Source: Peptoniphilus rachelemmaiella (GTDB lineage Bacteria > Bacillota > Clostridia > Tissierellales > Peptoniphilaceae). Taken from it: a DNA stretch of 47,287 nt. This document shows positions 36,062 through 43,683 of the stretch, one piece after another; the first letter of the stretch is position 1, and each line of letters starts with the position of its first letter. The stretch lies in NCBI RefSeq assembly GCF_943169845.1, contig NZ_CALPBW010000015.1, forward strand, positions 1-47,287, read 5' to 3'. The notes under the pieces were generated by a model. The model saw only the letters and a list, made by a program, of their open reading frames with translations. It made no database searches and had not been told where the DNA came from. The position numbers and the translations under genes were made by a program.

Positions 36062-36868
36062 TTATTTTTCGGCACCTGTAAGCTGATTTTTTGCCAACAG
36101 GATCACGAGCATGGCCACGCCGAAGAGGACGATGCTCCCGCCGGGCTTAAGGCCCAGGTAGTAGGAGAGGGCGAGGCCGCCTTCGGTAAATAGGATGCCG
36201 AAGAAAATGGCGGCGACGTGGGTTTTTTTGTAGCTGAGTTTCAACTGCAGGGCGCAGGAGACGGGAAGCACCAAAAGGGAGGAGATGATTAAGACCCCGA
36301 CGGTGCGGGCGGAAATGGCCACGGTAAGGCCGGTTAAGAGGACGAAGATGCCGCTCAGTCGATCCACATGGATGCCTGCCAGGCGGGCGGAGATGCTGTC
36401 GAAGGAGAGGTAGAGAAGTCTTCTGTAATTATAGATAAGAAAGAGCACTACGCCACAGGAGACGGCAAGGATCATGTAGAATTCGAAATCCGTAATGGCC
36501 ACGATGGTACCGAAGAGGAAGGATTCGAAATTGGCCCCGCCTTTGACGAAGCCCGAGAGGATCGATGCCAGGCCCACGCCGGTGGACATAATGACCGCCG
36601 TGGAAATTTCCCCGTAGGAGGGGAAGCGGCGGCGAATCCATTCCATGGAAAGTGCCGCGGCGGCGCAGGTAATGATGGCGCCTAATATGGGATTGATCCC
36701 GATTAAAAGCCCGAACATGACCCCGGCCAAAGACACGTGGGAAAGGGCGTCGCCGATCATGGCCAAGCGCCGATTCACAATCACCACGCCCATGGCGGGA
36801 ATGACGATGGAAAGGAGAAGGCCTACGACCATGGCCCGTATCATGTAATCGTATTGAAATAGCGCCAT
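36062..36868 (-). CDS. znuB: Zinc ABC transporter permease
   Basis: A 268-aa ABC-3 family permease with seven or more helices. MVVGLLLSIVIPAMGVVIV at the start, the EAA-like loop around DALSHVSLAGVMFGLLIGINP, and VLIISSLLVLPVSCALQL are typical of zinc/manganese permeases. It forms a dimer with the ATPase encoded just upstream. The ATG is 4 bp after the znuC stop, preceded by GAGGTG. It is the last gene of the znuA-znuC-znuB operon. Confidence 0.92.
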   Translation of the reverse strand: MALFQYDYMIRAMVVGLLLSIVIPAMGVVIVNRRLAMIGDALSHVSLAGVMFGLLIGINPILGAIITCAAAALSMEWIRRRFPSYGEISTAVIMSTGVGLASILSGFVKGGANFESFLFGTIVAITDFEFYMILAVSCGVVLFLIYNYRRLLYLSFDSISARLAGIHVDRLSGIFVLLTGLTVAISARTVGVLIISSLLVLPVSCALQLKLSYKKTHVAAIFFGILFTEGGLALSYYLGLKPGGSIVLFGVAMLVILLAKNQLTGAEK

Positions 36869-36872
36869 TGAC

Positions 36873-37526
36873 TCACCTCTTTTCCAAAACGCCGTCTTCT
36901 AAGACGTAAATGCCGTCGATTATTTCTTCCACCAAATGCAATTCGTGGGTAATCATTAAAATGGTAATGCCGTGCACGTCGTGAAGGTGGCGCAAGATGT
37001 GGAAGAGCTCTTCCCGCGCCTTAAAGTCGATGCCTGTGGTGGGCTCATCTAAAATCAGCACGTCGGTCATGGAGATCAGGGCCTTGGCGATTAACACCCG
37101 CTGCCTTTGCCCGCCGGATAAGGCGCCGTAGAGGCGATGGCGAAAGTCTTCTAAATCCACGAGGGACAGGGCATCGTCGATGCGGCTTTTGCGCTCCTCT
37201 TCATTTAGCTTTTCTCCGTAAAGGCCCAAATCCACCAACTCTTCCACAGTAATGGGAAAGTCGTAGGAGGCGACCATGAGCTGGGGCACGTAGCTGATGC
37301 GGGAAAAATCCGTGTCCTTTCCCAGGGGCTTGCCGTCGTATTCGATGGTGCCCGATGTGGGCTTCTCGATGCCCAAAAGGAGTTTGATTAAGGTGGATTT
37401 TCCCGAGCCGTTGGCCCCTATAAATGCGAGAAAATCTCCCTGTTTAACAGAGAGATTTACCCCTTTTAACACATCGTTTTTCCCGTAGGAAAATCGCAGG
37501 TCACTGACCCGATAGATTTCTTTCAT
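36873..37526 (-). CDS. znuC: Zinc ABC transporter ATP-binding protein
   Basis: A 217-aa ATPase. Walker A is GANGSGKST near 37-45, the Q-loop is SYVPQLM, the ABC signature is LSGGQRQRVLIAKAL and Walker B is VLILDEPTTGID, followed by the H-loop histidine in MITHELH. It drives metal import through ZnuB. The start overlaps the znuA stop by 4 bp. Its length of 217 is short but complete. Confidence 0.94.
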   Translation of the reverse strand: MKEIYRVSDLRFSYGKNDVLKGVNLSVKQGDFLAFIGANGSGKSTLIKLLLGIEKPTSGTIEYDGKPLGKDTDFSRISYVPQLMVASYDFPITVEELVDLGLYGEKLNEEERKSRIDDALSLVDLEDFRHRLYGALSGGQRQRVLIAKALISMTDVLILDEPTTGIDFKAREELFHILRHLHDVHGITILMITHELHLVEEIIDGIYVLEDGVLEKR

Positions 37527-38599
37527 TGCAATGCAGACTCCAGTGTTTTCAGATTGCTTTCCATGCGTTCGAAATAGTTTTTATCGCTTTCGTATTCCAT
37601 GGGATCCAGTTCTTTTACTTGTGCCCCGGCTTCCGATGCGATGGTTTGAGCTATTTTATCATCTTCGTGGGGTTCCGTAAAGACGGTTTTAATGCCCTTG
37701 GCTTTCATTTCATCGACGATGGTCTTCATGGCTTTGGGATCCGGTTCCGATTCGGAGTTAATGCCTTCGATGGGGATTTGATTTAAGCCGAATTCTTTGG
37801 CCAGGTAACCGTAGGCTTCGTGGCTGACGACGATGTCTTTGTATTTGGCTTTGGAAAGCACCTTTTCGAAGGAATCGTTCAAGGCATCGAATTTTTCGCT
37901 GAGTTTTTCGTAATTGGCCTTATAGAAAGCGGCGTTGTCGGGGTCTTTGGCCGACAGGGCTTCGCAGATATTTTTTGCCATTTCTTCGGCATTTTCCGGA
38001 GACATCCATACGTGGGGATCCATGCCTTCGTGTTCGTGATCGTGTTCAGCTGCGTCGTGTTCGTGGTCGTGTTCAGCGGCGTCGTGATCGTGGTCGTGAT
38101 CGGCGGCATCGTGATCGTGGTCGTGATCGGCGGCATCGTGATCGTGGTCGTGATCGGCGTCTTCATCGTGGTGGTGATGGTGGCCGCCCTTTAAGAGCTC
38201 GATGCCTTCGGAGGCTTCCACAAAGGTGGCGTCGCCTTCTGTGGTTTCTTTAAAGCGATCCGTAAAAGATTCCAGGCCGGCGCCGTTGTAGATAAAGAGG
38301 TCTGCCTCGTTTACTTGGTTCATGTCCTTCGGCGAGGGTTCGAAGCCGTGAACCCCTTGGCCCTTGGGAATCAAGCAGGTAACCGTGGCCTTGTCCCCGG
38401 CGATTTCTTGGGTCAGGTCTCTGAGGATGTAGGTGGTGGTGACGACCTTCAAGCCTTCTCCCTTGGGCTTTTGGCTGTCGGTGGCCACTGCTTTGTTGTT
38501 GTTATTGTTATTGTTATTGTCGTTGTTGTTGGTTTTTGCGCCGCAGGCGGTGAGCATCAAGGCGGCTGTAGCCAAAGCGACGAGTTGTTTTATTTTCAT
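37523..38599 (-). CDS. znuA: Zinc-binding lipoprotein of the ABC transporter (His-rich)
   Basis: A 358-aa cluster A-1 substrate-binding protein. The signal peptide ends in a lipobox LTAC with the lipidated Cys19, followed by an Asn-rich spacer (24-35). Family metal ligands are seen as H84 (GVHGFEPSP), H196 (MDPHVWMS), a histidine in VVSHEAYGY and an acidic residue near the C-terminus. Residues about 140-190 form a very large His/Asp/Glu-rich loop built from nine-residue repeats of HDHDHDAAD type, encoded by tandem 27-bp units. Such loops gather zinc; this one is longer than I would expect. AGGAGG precedes the ATG. It is probably repressed by the divergent Zur. Confidence 0.93.
   Translation of the reverse strand: MKIKQLVALATAALMLTACGAKTNNNDNNNNNNNNKAVATDSQKPKGEGLKVVTTTYILRDLTQEIAGDKATVTCLIPKGQGVHGFEPSPKDMNQVNEADLFIYNGAGLESFTDRFKETTEGDATFVEASEGIELLKGGHHHHHDEDADHDHDHDAADHDHDHDAADHDHDHDAAEHDHEHDAAEHDHEHEGMDPHVWMSPENAEEMAKNICEALSAKDPDNAAFYKANYEKLSEKFDALNDSFEKVLSKAKYKDIVVSHEAYGYLAKEFGLNQIPIEGINSESEPDPKAMKTIVDEMKAKGIKTVFTEPHEDDKIAQTIASEAGAQVKELDPMEYESDKNYFERMESNLKTLESALQ
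38028..38162 (-). repeat. 27-bp tandem repeats encoding the His-rich loop
   Basis: Two perfect adjacent 27-bp units (38082-38108 and 38109-38135), a third almost complete (from 38136), and degenerate or shortened units on the left (38028-38081). Such an array is likely to vary in copy number. It lies within znuA and keeps its frame. Confidence 0.88.
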
Positions 38600-38610
38600 C
38601 GTATCCTCCT

Positions 38611-38647
38611 AAATAGAAATCATTGTTATTTAACGGATCTAAGTATA
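38611..38647 (-). promoter_or_regulatory. znuA promoter with candidate Zur box
   Basis: On the minus strand an extended -10 TGGTATACT (with TATACT at 38642-38647) is followed by an inverted repeat at 38611-38631, AAATAgaAAT-C-ATTgtTATTT, a 21-bp palindrome with two mismatched pairs and the 7-1-7 style of Fur-family sites. It lies just in front of the znuA ribosome binding site, where bound repressor would block transcription. Confidence 0.55.
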
Positions 38648-38744
38648 CCACTTCTCCCCGCTTTTTGGGAGGTTTTATCATAAATTTTTTTCACCGCTTT
38701 TCTTTTTTCTTCCCATGGCTTATGATGGAGCGAGGAGGTATGCC

Positions 38745-39146
38745 ATGGAAAAATTACTGAGAGAAAAAGGCTTAAAGGTCACGAAGGGCCGCTTGGAAGT
38801 GCTGAAGATTTTACAACAGGCCCGTGTGCCCATGTGTGCCATGGACGTGTTTAACGAAACGCAGAGGGCCATCTGCGCCTCGTTGTCCACGGTGTATCGG
38901 ATATTAAATCAGCTCACCGAGGCGGGGATTTTACAGGTTTCTCTGGAGCAGGAAGAAAGCACCTATTACGAAATGAAGGGCGATCATCACCACTACATCG
39001 TCTGCGCCCGCTGCGGCAAGCTCGCCCCCATCGACGACTGCCCCATCGACGCCTTAGACGAACACATTATGCGCGCCACGGGCTACGCCATTACAGGCCA
39101 CCGCTTTCAGCTGGAGGGGATTTGCCCGGACTGCCTGAAGAAATAA
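38745..39146 (+). CDS. zur: Fur-family metal regulator, probably Zur
   Basis: A 133-aa Fur-family repressor. Residues about 1-75 form the winged helix DNA-binding domain (LSTVYRILNQLTEAGI). The metal site region is DHHHYIVCARCG at 80-91, and the structural zinc site uses C87/C90 with C127/C130 (CPDC). The short HHHY motif and the position opposite znuA make Zur more likely than Fur or PerR. The ATG at 38745 is chosen since GAGGAGG is 6 bases upstream; a frame start at 38715 has no site. It is followed directly by a terminator shared with the convergent MFS gene. Confidence 0.88.
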   Translation: MEKLLREKGLKVTKGRLEVLKILQQARVPMCAMDVFNETQRAICASLSTVYRILNQLTEAGILQVSLEQEESTYYEMKGDHHHYIVCARCGKLAPIDDCPIDALDEHIMRATGYAITGHRFQLEGICPDCLKK

Positions 39147-39185
39147 AACGGAACCGCGGATATTTTTCCGTCGGTTCCGTTTTTG
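39145..39185. terminator. Bidirectional terminator
   Basis: ACGGAACCG pairs with CGGTTCCGT around a 15-base loop, with flanking A and T runs. It lies between zur and the convergent MFS gene. Confidence 0.82.
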
Positions 39186-39202
39186 TTCTCTATTCAAATG
39201 TT

Positions 39203-40363
39203 TTACGCCTTTTTGCCCTGCCGAATCCACAGGGCGAGGACGACACTTGCGGCGGTGATGGCCATGTTTAAAAGGACGACGTGCCTCGGTGCATCCATGC
39301 CCCCTGTGGCCGTCACAGCCCCCGCCGCGGCGAGGACCACGTAATTGGCGAGGGAGGAGGCCATCATAACCACGGAGGTGATTTTCCCCTTATGCTCCTC
39401 GTAAAGGCCGTTGGCTTCGGCCACCACCAGCTGCAAGACGCCGCCGGCGCCGCCGTAGCCGATGAAAAAGCCGCCGATTAAGGGCGAGACGGGGCTTTTC
39501 ACCACGTAGGTAAAGGCCAGGGCCGCAAAACAAATGGTCGGGTAAAGGACGAGGACATCTTCCGTGTCGATTTTCTTAAGCACCACAAAGGCCGTGGCCA
39601 AAATGGCGACGATGGTGCCCGCGGCGTAGACGGATTGAATCATGGAAGGATCATTCATGCCGTAAAGGCTTCCCAGCTCCTGATTGCAATTGAGCCACAG
39701 GGTAAAGGTGGCGGTGGCGGTAAAGCCCATGAGCACCACGGGCGCGATGCCTCGGCGAATGCCCGCCGATGACTTCGCCTTCCCATCGGCTTTTTCCATG
39801 GCGGGGAAAGGGGCCGTGAAGATCAAGAGGCCGTCGGCGGCGATGAGGGCGCCCAAAAAGGCGAATACCGCTGTGTAGGAGAAGGTGCGGGCCGCGGCAA
39901 AGCCGATCATGAAGGGCAGGACGAATTGGCCCAAGGACATGGCGAATTTCGTAAACATATTGGCCTTGGCGCCTTTTTCCTTAAAGAGCTCGAGAATCGT
40001 CGGCGTGACGCAGGTGTCTAAAAAGGAATTGGCCATGCCGCCGATAATGGCCGCGGCGTAGGCGGCGGAGGCGGAGGTGCAAAAGGCGATGCCGAAAAAA
40101 TACAGGGCGTACAGGAAGACGCCCACGAGGCCCGATGTCTTTCGCCCCCATTTGTCGGAGACGTAGCCCGAAAGGGGCAGGGCCACGAGTCGGCCCAAGC
40201 CCAGGGCGGCGATAACCTGGATGACGGCAGAAATATCCGCCGCGCCCCAGGCGCTTTGCAGGGCGGTTTTGTACTGAGACAAGATAGATACGCCGATGCC
40301 GTGAATAAAGTAAGTAAAGTACAAAGGCAGGGCGGTGCGCAAGACGCTTCGATTGGATTGCAT
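39203..40363 (-). CDS. Major facilitator superfamily transporter
   Basis: A 386-aa membrane protein with twelve predicted helices. The loop 2-3 MFS motif is GYVSDKWGRKTSGLVG, typical for the superfamily. The first helix starts TALPLYFTYFIHGIGVSIL. The substrate is unknown. GAGGTG lies 6 bases before the ATG. The gene has its own promoter and a leader of about 150 nt that includes a strong terminator in front of the coding region, so it is probably controlled by a regulatory RNA or leader. Confidence 0.88.
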   Translation of the reverse strand: MQSNRSVLRTALPLYFTYFIHGIGVSILSQYKTALQSAWGAADISAVIQVIAALGLGRLVALPLSGYVSDKWGRKTSGLVGVFLYALYFFGIAFCTSASAAYAAAIIGGMANSFLDTCVTPTILELFKEKGAKANMFTKFAMSLGQFVLPFMIGFAAARTFSYTAVFAFLGALIAADGLLIFTAPFPAMEKADGKAKSSAGIRRGIAPVVLMGFTATATFTLWLNCNQELGSLYGMNDPSMIQSVYAAGTIVAILATAFVVLKKIDTEDVLVLYPTICFAALAFTYVVKSPVSPLIGGFFIGYGGAGGVLQLVVAEANGLYEEHKGKITSVVMMASSLANYVVLAAAGAVTATGGMDAPRHVVLLNMAITAASVVLALWIRQGKKA

Positions 40364-40390
40364 GGATCACCTCGTAAATTTTTCAAAAAA

Positions 40391-40537
40391 AAAGTGACCC
40401 GCGGGCCACTTTTCCGGCTTTTTCAAGCCGTCTCGATGGTATGCCATTCCGATTTTTGGTAAGCAACAGTAAGTAAGAAACAACTCTAAGTAATAAAACT
40501 TATAGCTAGGAGTAAGTCGGCACGTTCGCCCATCGAT
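40391..40537 (-). ncRNA. Structured 5' leader of the MFS gene (riboswitch-like)
   Basis: Transcription from the promoter at 40544-40572 would start near 40537. Right at that start, TCGATGG (40530-40536) pairs perfectly with CCATCGA (40433-40439), enclosing about 90 nt that include another possible helix (GTGCC/GGCAT or CCGA/TCGG). After this come a CGGCTT-GAAA... hairpin (40415-40430) and the terminator AAAAGTG-CCCGCGGG-CACTTTT with nine Ts (40384-40411), still before the MFS ribosome binding site. I could not match it to a known riboswitch class or T-box. It contains several TTACT motifs of unknown meaning. Confidence 0.55.
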
Positions 40538-40543
40538 AGGTAT

Positions 40544-40572
40544 ATTATCACATGAATTGCCGATTCCGTCAA
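40544..40572 (-). promoter_or_regulatory. Promoter of the MFS leader
   Basis: On the minus strand TTGACG (40567-40572), 17-bp spacer, GATAAT (40544-40549), with an extended TG in front of the -10. Confidence 0.7.
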
Positions 40573-40601
40573 GGGTTCTTTATCTATTGCCCACCAAATT
40601 T

Positions 40602-41018
40602 TTACAGATCCATAAATTGACGAAGGGTGTCGTAAATTTCCCTGGTCATTTCACGAAATTCCACCGGCGTCTGCTTTTCGTTGACGGAAAAGAGGTCGTC
40701 GAGGAGGTAATTAAAGGTAACCGAGAGCATGCCCTCTTCGATTTCTACATAAAAGGCCAGCTGTTTGTTTTCGATGACGGCTTCAAAGCCGTAGCTGTCC
40801 CCGTCTAAGATGCGGATGCACTCGTCGTAAATGGCCACGAGCTCTTCGAATTTAAAGAAGCTGTCTTCCGCCTCAAAGTCCACCTCGCCGTCTGTGCCCT
40901 GAATCTTGCAGATTAAATAATCGGCACTGAAACCCGTACCCACGCCCCAGCCCGGCTCGTACTCGAATTCCAGGGCGTCCACGGAAATTTCTTTTATGCC
41001 TTCTCGTAAGTGAAACAT
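40602..41018 (-). CDS. Uncharacterised acidic 138-aa protein
   Basis: I do not recognise the family. The protein begins MFHLREGIKEISVDALEFEY, is strongly acidic and has alternating hydrophobic/acidic strands up to about residue 110, then a C-terminal helix (EMTREIYDTLRQFMD). No signal peptide or membrane segment. AAGGAGA precedes the ATG. It starts 1-2 bp after the stop of the nitroreductase, so it is the third gene of the 42296-40602 unit. The pattern loosely resembles immunity or SMI1-like small proteins, but no toxin gene is near. Confidence 0.75.
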   Translation of the reverse strand: MFHLREGIKEISVDALEFEYEPGWGVGTGFSADYLICKIQGTDGEVDFEAEDSFFKFEELVAIYDECIRILDGDSYGFEAVIENKQLAFYVEIEEGMLSVTFNYLLDDLFSVNEKQTPVEFREMTREIYDTLRQFMDL

Positions 41019-41019
41019 A

Positions 41020-41781
41020 CTATTTCTCCTTCGTTAGGCAAAAGCCTTGTTCTTCGGCGATTTCTATAAGAGCCGCCCGATTCGCCGTGGCGCCTTTTAG
41101 GCGAGAAACCACTTGCTTGGAAAAAGAATCTACCCGGCGATTGGCATCCCTGAGGTCGTAGTAGGTCTGCATTTCTTCGTCGTAATCCTTAATGGCTTCC
41201 ATGTAATTGTCCAAAACCACGTAGCTGTCTGTGAAGCACTTAAGATCCATGGACATGCGGGGCTTCAGCTGCGGCGATTGATTGGGATGGCCGAAACCTA
41301 AACCGAAAACGGGGAAGGTGAGCTTGGGCAGATTTAACAGCTCGATGACGGCGCGGGCGTCGTTTAAAATACTTCCCAGATACACGGCGCCAAGCCCCGC
41401 CGCCTCAATGGCGTTGGTGACATTTTGTGCCGCGAGAACCGCATCGGTGACGCCTTGGAAGAAGCGATCGCTGTCTGCCTCGGCTGGAAGTTCCACCCCT
41501 TGTTCCCGGGCGATGCGGCTATTTCTGTAGACGTCGGCGACAAAGACCCACAGCTCCGGCGCCCGGGCGATGTATTCCTGCCCGCCGATGTCGGCCAGGG
41601 CCTTTTTCTTCGCCTCATCGACGATGCGAATAATGGAATAAGACTGCATCCCCGTAGAGGTGGCCGTGCGATTGGCGACGTCTTTGAAGGTCTCCACCAA
41701 TGCCGGATCCACCGGCGCATCGGTAAATTCCCGAATGGTCACGTGGTTTAATGGTCTATCAAAAAGGGTTTTATCTGCCAT
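41020..41781 (-). CDS. NADPH-dependent nitroreductase / flavin oxidoreductase
   Basis: A 253-aa FMN-dependent oxidoreductase of the NfsA/FRP type. The start RPLNHVTIREFTDAPVDPAL, NRTATSTGMQSYSIIRI and GLGAVYLGSILND followed by LPKLTFPVFGLGFGHPNQ fit this family, which reduces flavins, nitro compounds or quinones. The ATG at 41781 is chosen because GGAGG lies 5 bases upstream; it overlaps the previous stop by one base (TAATG). The residues upstream to 41820 are probably not translated here. It is the middle gene of a three-gene unit. Confidence 0.88.
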   Translation of the reverse strand: MADKTLFDRPLNHVTIREFTDAPVDPALVETFKDVANRTATSTGMQSYSIIRIVDEAKKKALADIGGQEYIARAPELWVFVADVYRNSRIAREQGVELPAEADSDRFFQGVTDAVLAAQNVTNAIEAAGLGAVYLGSILNDARAVIELLNLPKLTFPVFGLGFGHPNQSPQLKPRMSMDLKCFTDSYVVLDNYMEAIKDYDEEMQTYYDLRDANRRVDSFSKQVVSRLKGATANRAALIEIAEEQGFCLTKEK

Positions 41782-42296
41782 TACTTCCTCCTCTGTTTCT
41801 CTTTCAGTCGGCGAATCCACAAATTGCCGATTTCCGCCGTGGATTCCATGGTTTTAATCTGCATACGCAATAGGCCTTTGAGGGACTCCGCCAAAGCGGC
41901 GTCTTCTTCGTTTCCCGCGGTTTTAAACAGCCCGCCCTCGTCTTTTCCGTAGAGCTCGATGACCATTTCCCCGGGGCCTGTGACATCGGCGTGTTCCACT
42001 TCCACGACCAAGGGCTTTTTGTCCGCGGGCAAAAGGACGCCGGGGGTGCGCATGGCAGGGAGATTCACATCCCCGCCCTCGGCAAAACTTCCCTCGGCCT
42101 CCGATAAATAGACGCCCCTATCGGTGATGCCGTCGACCAAATAAAAGCGCCGCCCATCGCCCATGAGCCATAGGCCGTCTCCCGCTTTCAAGCGCGCCAA
42201 ATAAGCCGCCTCCACGGGCAAAAAGCCCGTCTCATCCGGCAGCTGATCCGTGTGTAAATAATAGGCCCGATTTCTCTCGCCCATGCCATCCCCCAT
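41781..42296 (-). CDS. Uncharacterised 171-aa protein
   Basis: Not recognised. The protein has a soluble, strand-rich look: residues 12-60 (YYLHTDQLPDETG, LKAGDGLWLMGDGRRFYLV) and a basic helical C-terminus (NLWIRRLKEKQRRK). No signal peptide or membrane helix. Two ATG starts are possible: the first at 42296 and another four codons later (42284), where GGGGGA lies at a better distance. Its stop overlaps the nitroreductase ATG, so the two are coupled. A terminator just upstream separates it from the small gene at 42348. Confidence 0.7.
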   Translation of the reverse strand: MGDGMGERNRAYYLHTDQLPDETGFLPVEAAYLARLKAGDGLWLMGDGRRFYLVDGITDRGVYLSEAEGSFAEGGDVNLPAMRTPGVLLPADKKPLVVEVEHADVTGPGEMVIELYGKDEGGLFKTAGNEEDAALAESLKGLLRMQIKTMESTAEIGNLWIRRLKEKQRRK

Positions 42297-42304
42297 TTGT
42301 AAAT

Positions 42305-42332
42305 AGAAAAGGTACCGACGTTGGCCGGTACC
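42305..42332 (-). terminator. Intrinsic terminator after the small gene
   Basis: On the minus strand GGTACCG pairs with CGGTACC (42311-42332) and four Ts follow. Confidence 0.75.
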
Positions 42333-42347
42333 TCATGCATTGAACGC

Positions 42348-42530
42348 TTATTTTGCGTTTTCGTTGATCCATTTCATGGATTCTTTTACCGCTTCATCCG
42401 TCGGGATTTCAACGCCGGTTTCCGGATCTTTTCCGGCTACCTTACCGTAGATGTCCGATGCCGGAGCGTGTTTGTCGTTTTGATTTTCTTGTTCTCTTCT
42501 TGCTTTTGCTTTTTCTTCTTTGTTAGCCAC
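42348..42530 (-). CDS. Small 60-aa protein, DUF3787-like
   Basis: A 60-residue, highly charged protein. The second half, IYGKVAGKDPETGVEIPTDE followed by a helix ending WINENAK, recalls the short clostridial DUF3787 / spore-surface type proteins. The first half is Lys/Glu-rich. The start is a GTG at 42530 with AGGAGG 5 bases before it, 9 bp after the rlmH stop, and a terminator follows. The strong ribosome binding site makes it a real gene. Spore surface function is only suggested by the family and has not been shown for this organism. Confidence 0.72.
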   Translation of the reverse strand: MANKEEKAKARREQENQNDKHAPASDIYGKVAGKDPETGVEIPTDEAVKESMKWINENAK

Positions 42531-42539
42531 TATAGCCTC

Positions 42540-43019
42540 CTATTTGTGATACACATGGCCGGCGTGAATTCGCGCAGCTCGATAAATCTGTTCCATTAAA
42601 ACGACGCGCATCAATGTATGTGGCAAAGTCATTTTCGAAAAGGACAAGAGCCAATTCGCCCGCGCCTTCACGGCGGGAGAAAGACCCATGCTGCTTCCGA
42701 TGACGAAGACCACGTCCCCGGCGGTTGTTTCAATAAAATCGTATAATTTTTCGGAAAAGGCCGGTGAATCCACCTGCTTTCCCTCCACGGCCAACACGAT
42801 TACCGTATCCCGCGGATTTATTTTTGCCAAAAGGGCCTCGCCCTCCCGCTCAAGCACCCCTTGTGCCTCTTTTTCAGATAAACTTTCCGGCGCACGCTCG
42901 TCTTTCAGCTCCACCACCTCTGTGGGCGTATAGGGCCGCAGGCGCTTCACATACTCCGAAACCAAGGCGCTCAGGGCGGGATCTTTTAATTTTCCCAGGG
43001 CCAGAACCTTTAGTTGCAC
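42540..43019 (-). CDS. rlmH: 23S rRNA (pseudouridine1915-N3) methyltransferase
   Basis: A 159-aa SPOUT methyltransferase that methylates pseudouridine 1915 of 23S rRNA in the assembled ribosome. MQLKVLALGKLKDPALSALV is the typical start, VIVLAVEGKQVDSPAFSEKL and FVIGSSMGLSPAVKARA form the SAM-binding knot, and the C-terminus LLSFSKMTLPHTLMRVVLMEQIYRA carries the family end, followed by a Gly-His-Tyr-like GHVYHK. The ATG lies 1 bp after the tpx stop. The length is the standard 159. Confidence 0.96.
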   Translation of the reverse strand: MQLKVLALGKLKDPALSALVSEYVKRLRPYTPTEVVELKDERAPESLSEKEAQGVLEREGEALLAKINPRDTVIVLAVEGKQVDSPAFSEKLYDFIETTAGDVVFVIGSSMGLSPAVKARANWLLSFSKMTLPHTLMRVVLMEQIYRAARIHAGHVYHK

Positions 43020-43020
43020 C

Positions 43021-43530
43021 TTAGATCAGCGCCTTCACTGCTTCAAGGGCTTTGTCGTAATCCGGGTGATTGGTCACTTCTTGGACGTATTCCACGTATT
43101 TTACCTTGTCATCTGCGCCGACGATAACGATGCCGCGGGTTAAGAGGCGCAGGCCTTCGATTAAGAAGCCGTATTTGTTGCCGAAATCGCAGATTTGATA
43201 GTCGCTGACGAGTTTGGCGCGGTCGATGCCTTCAGCGGCGCCGAAGCGTTCTTGTGCGAAGGGCAGGTCGTTGGAAATGGTGATGACGTGCACATTGTCG
43301 CCGAGATCGGTGGCCATTTGATTGAAGTTGCCTGTTTGAATGGAGCAAACGCCGGTGTCGATGGACGGTACGACGGAATAAATGCGTACGGTGCCGTTTA
43401 ATTCCTTGGATTCAAAGGGGCTTAAATCGTTGTTTACCGCTACAAAATCCGGCGCAGTGTCGCCGACTTTAATTTCTTTACCTAAAATGTTGATGGCGTT
43501 TCCGCCGAATGTAATATTTTCTCTGGACAT
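43021..43530 (-). CDS. tpx: Thiol peroxidase (Tpx) lacking the usual resolving cysteine
   Basis: A 169-aa peroxiredoxin that reduces hydrogen peroxide and organic peroxides. The peroxidatic cysteine is C62 in the motif PSIDTGVCSIQT. The usual resolving cysteine, in the segment DLPFAQxRFC, is replaced by glycine (RFGAAEG, G97). Another cysteine, C114 in DYQICDFGNKYG, is present where the family normally has alanine or another small residue. The start at 43530 is chosen because AGGAGG lies 6 bases upstream; the longer frame to 43551 has no site. It is the first gene of the tpx-rlmH-small gene run. Confidence 0.92.
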   Translation of the reverse strand: MSRENITFGGNAINILGKEIKVGDTAPDFVAVNNDLSPFESKELNGTVRIYSVVPSIDTGVCSIQTGNFNQMATDLGDNVHVITISNDLPFAQERFGAAEGIDRAKLVSDYQICDFGNKYGFLIEGLRLLTRGIVIVGADDKVKYVEYVQEVTNHPDYDKALEAVKALI

Positions 43531-43683
43531 GATGTACCTCCTAAAGTTCATAAATCATATATCTTATGTATATCCTAAAATTCGGGAAACTAACAGAAAA
43601 TCTGCCGGAGATTTTATTTTTTCCGTCTTTTGCGCCAAATGCCCGACGATGCGGTATGATAGTAAGGAGATAAAGGAGGCATT

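Noticed and set aside
38028..38162. Short tandem repeats resembling a CRISPR array.
   Set aside because: The units are adjacent with no spacers, lie in frame in znuA and encode His/Asp repeats. No cas genes are present.
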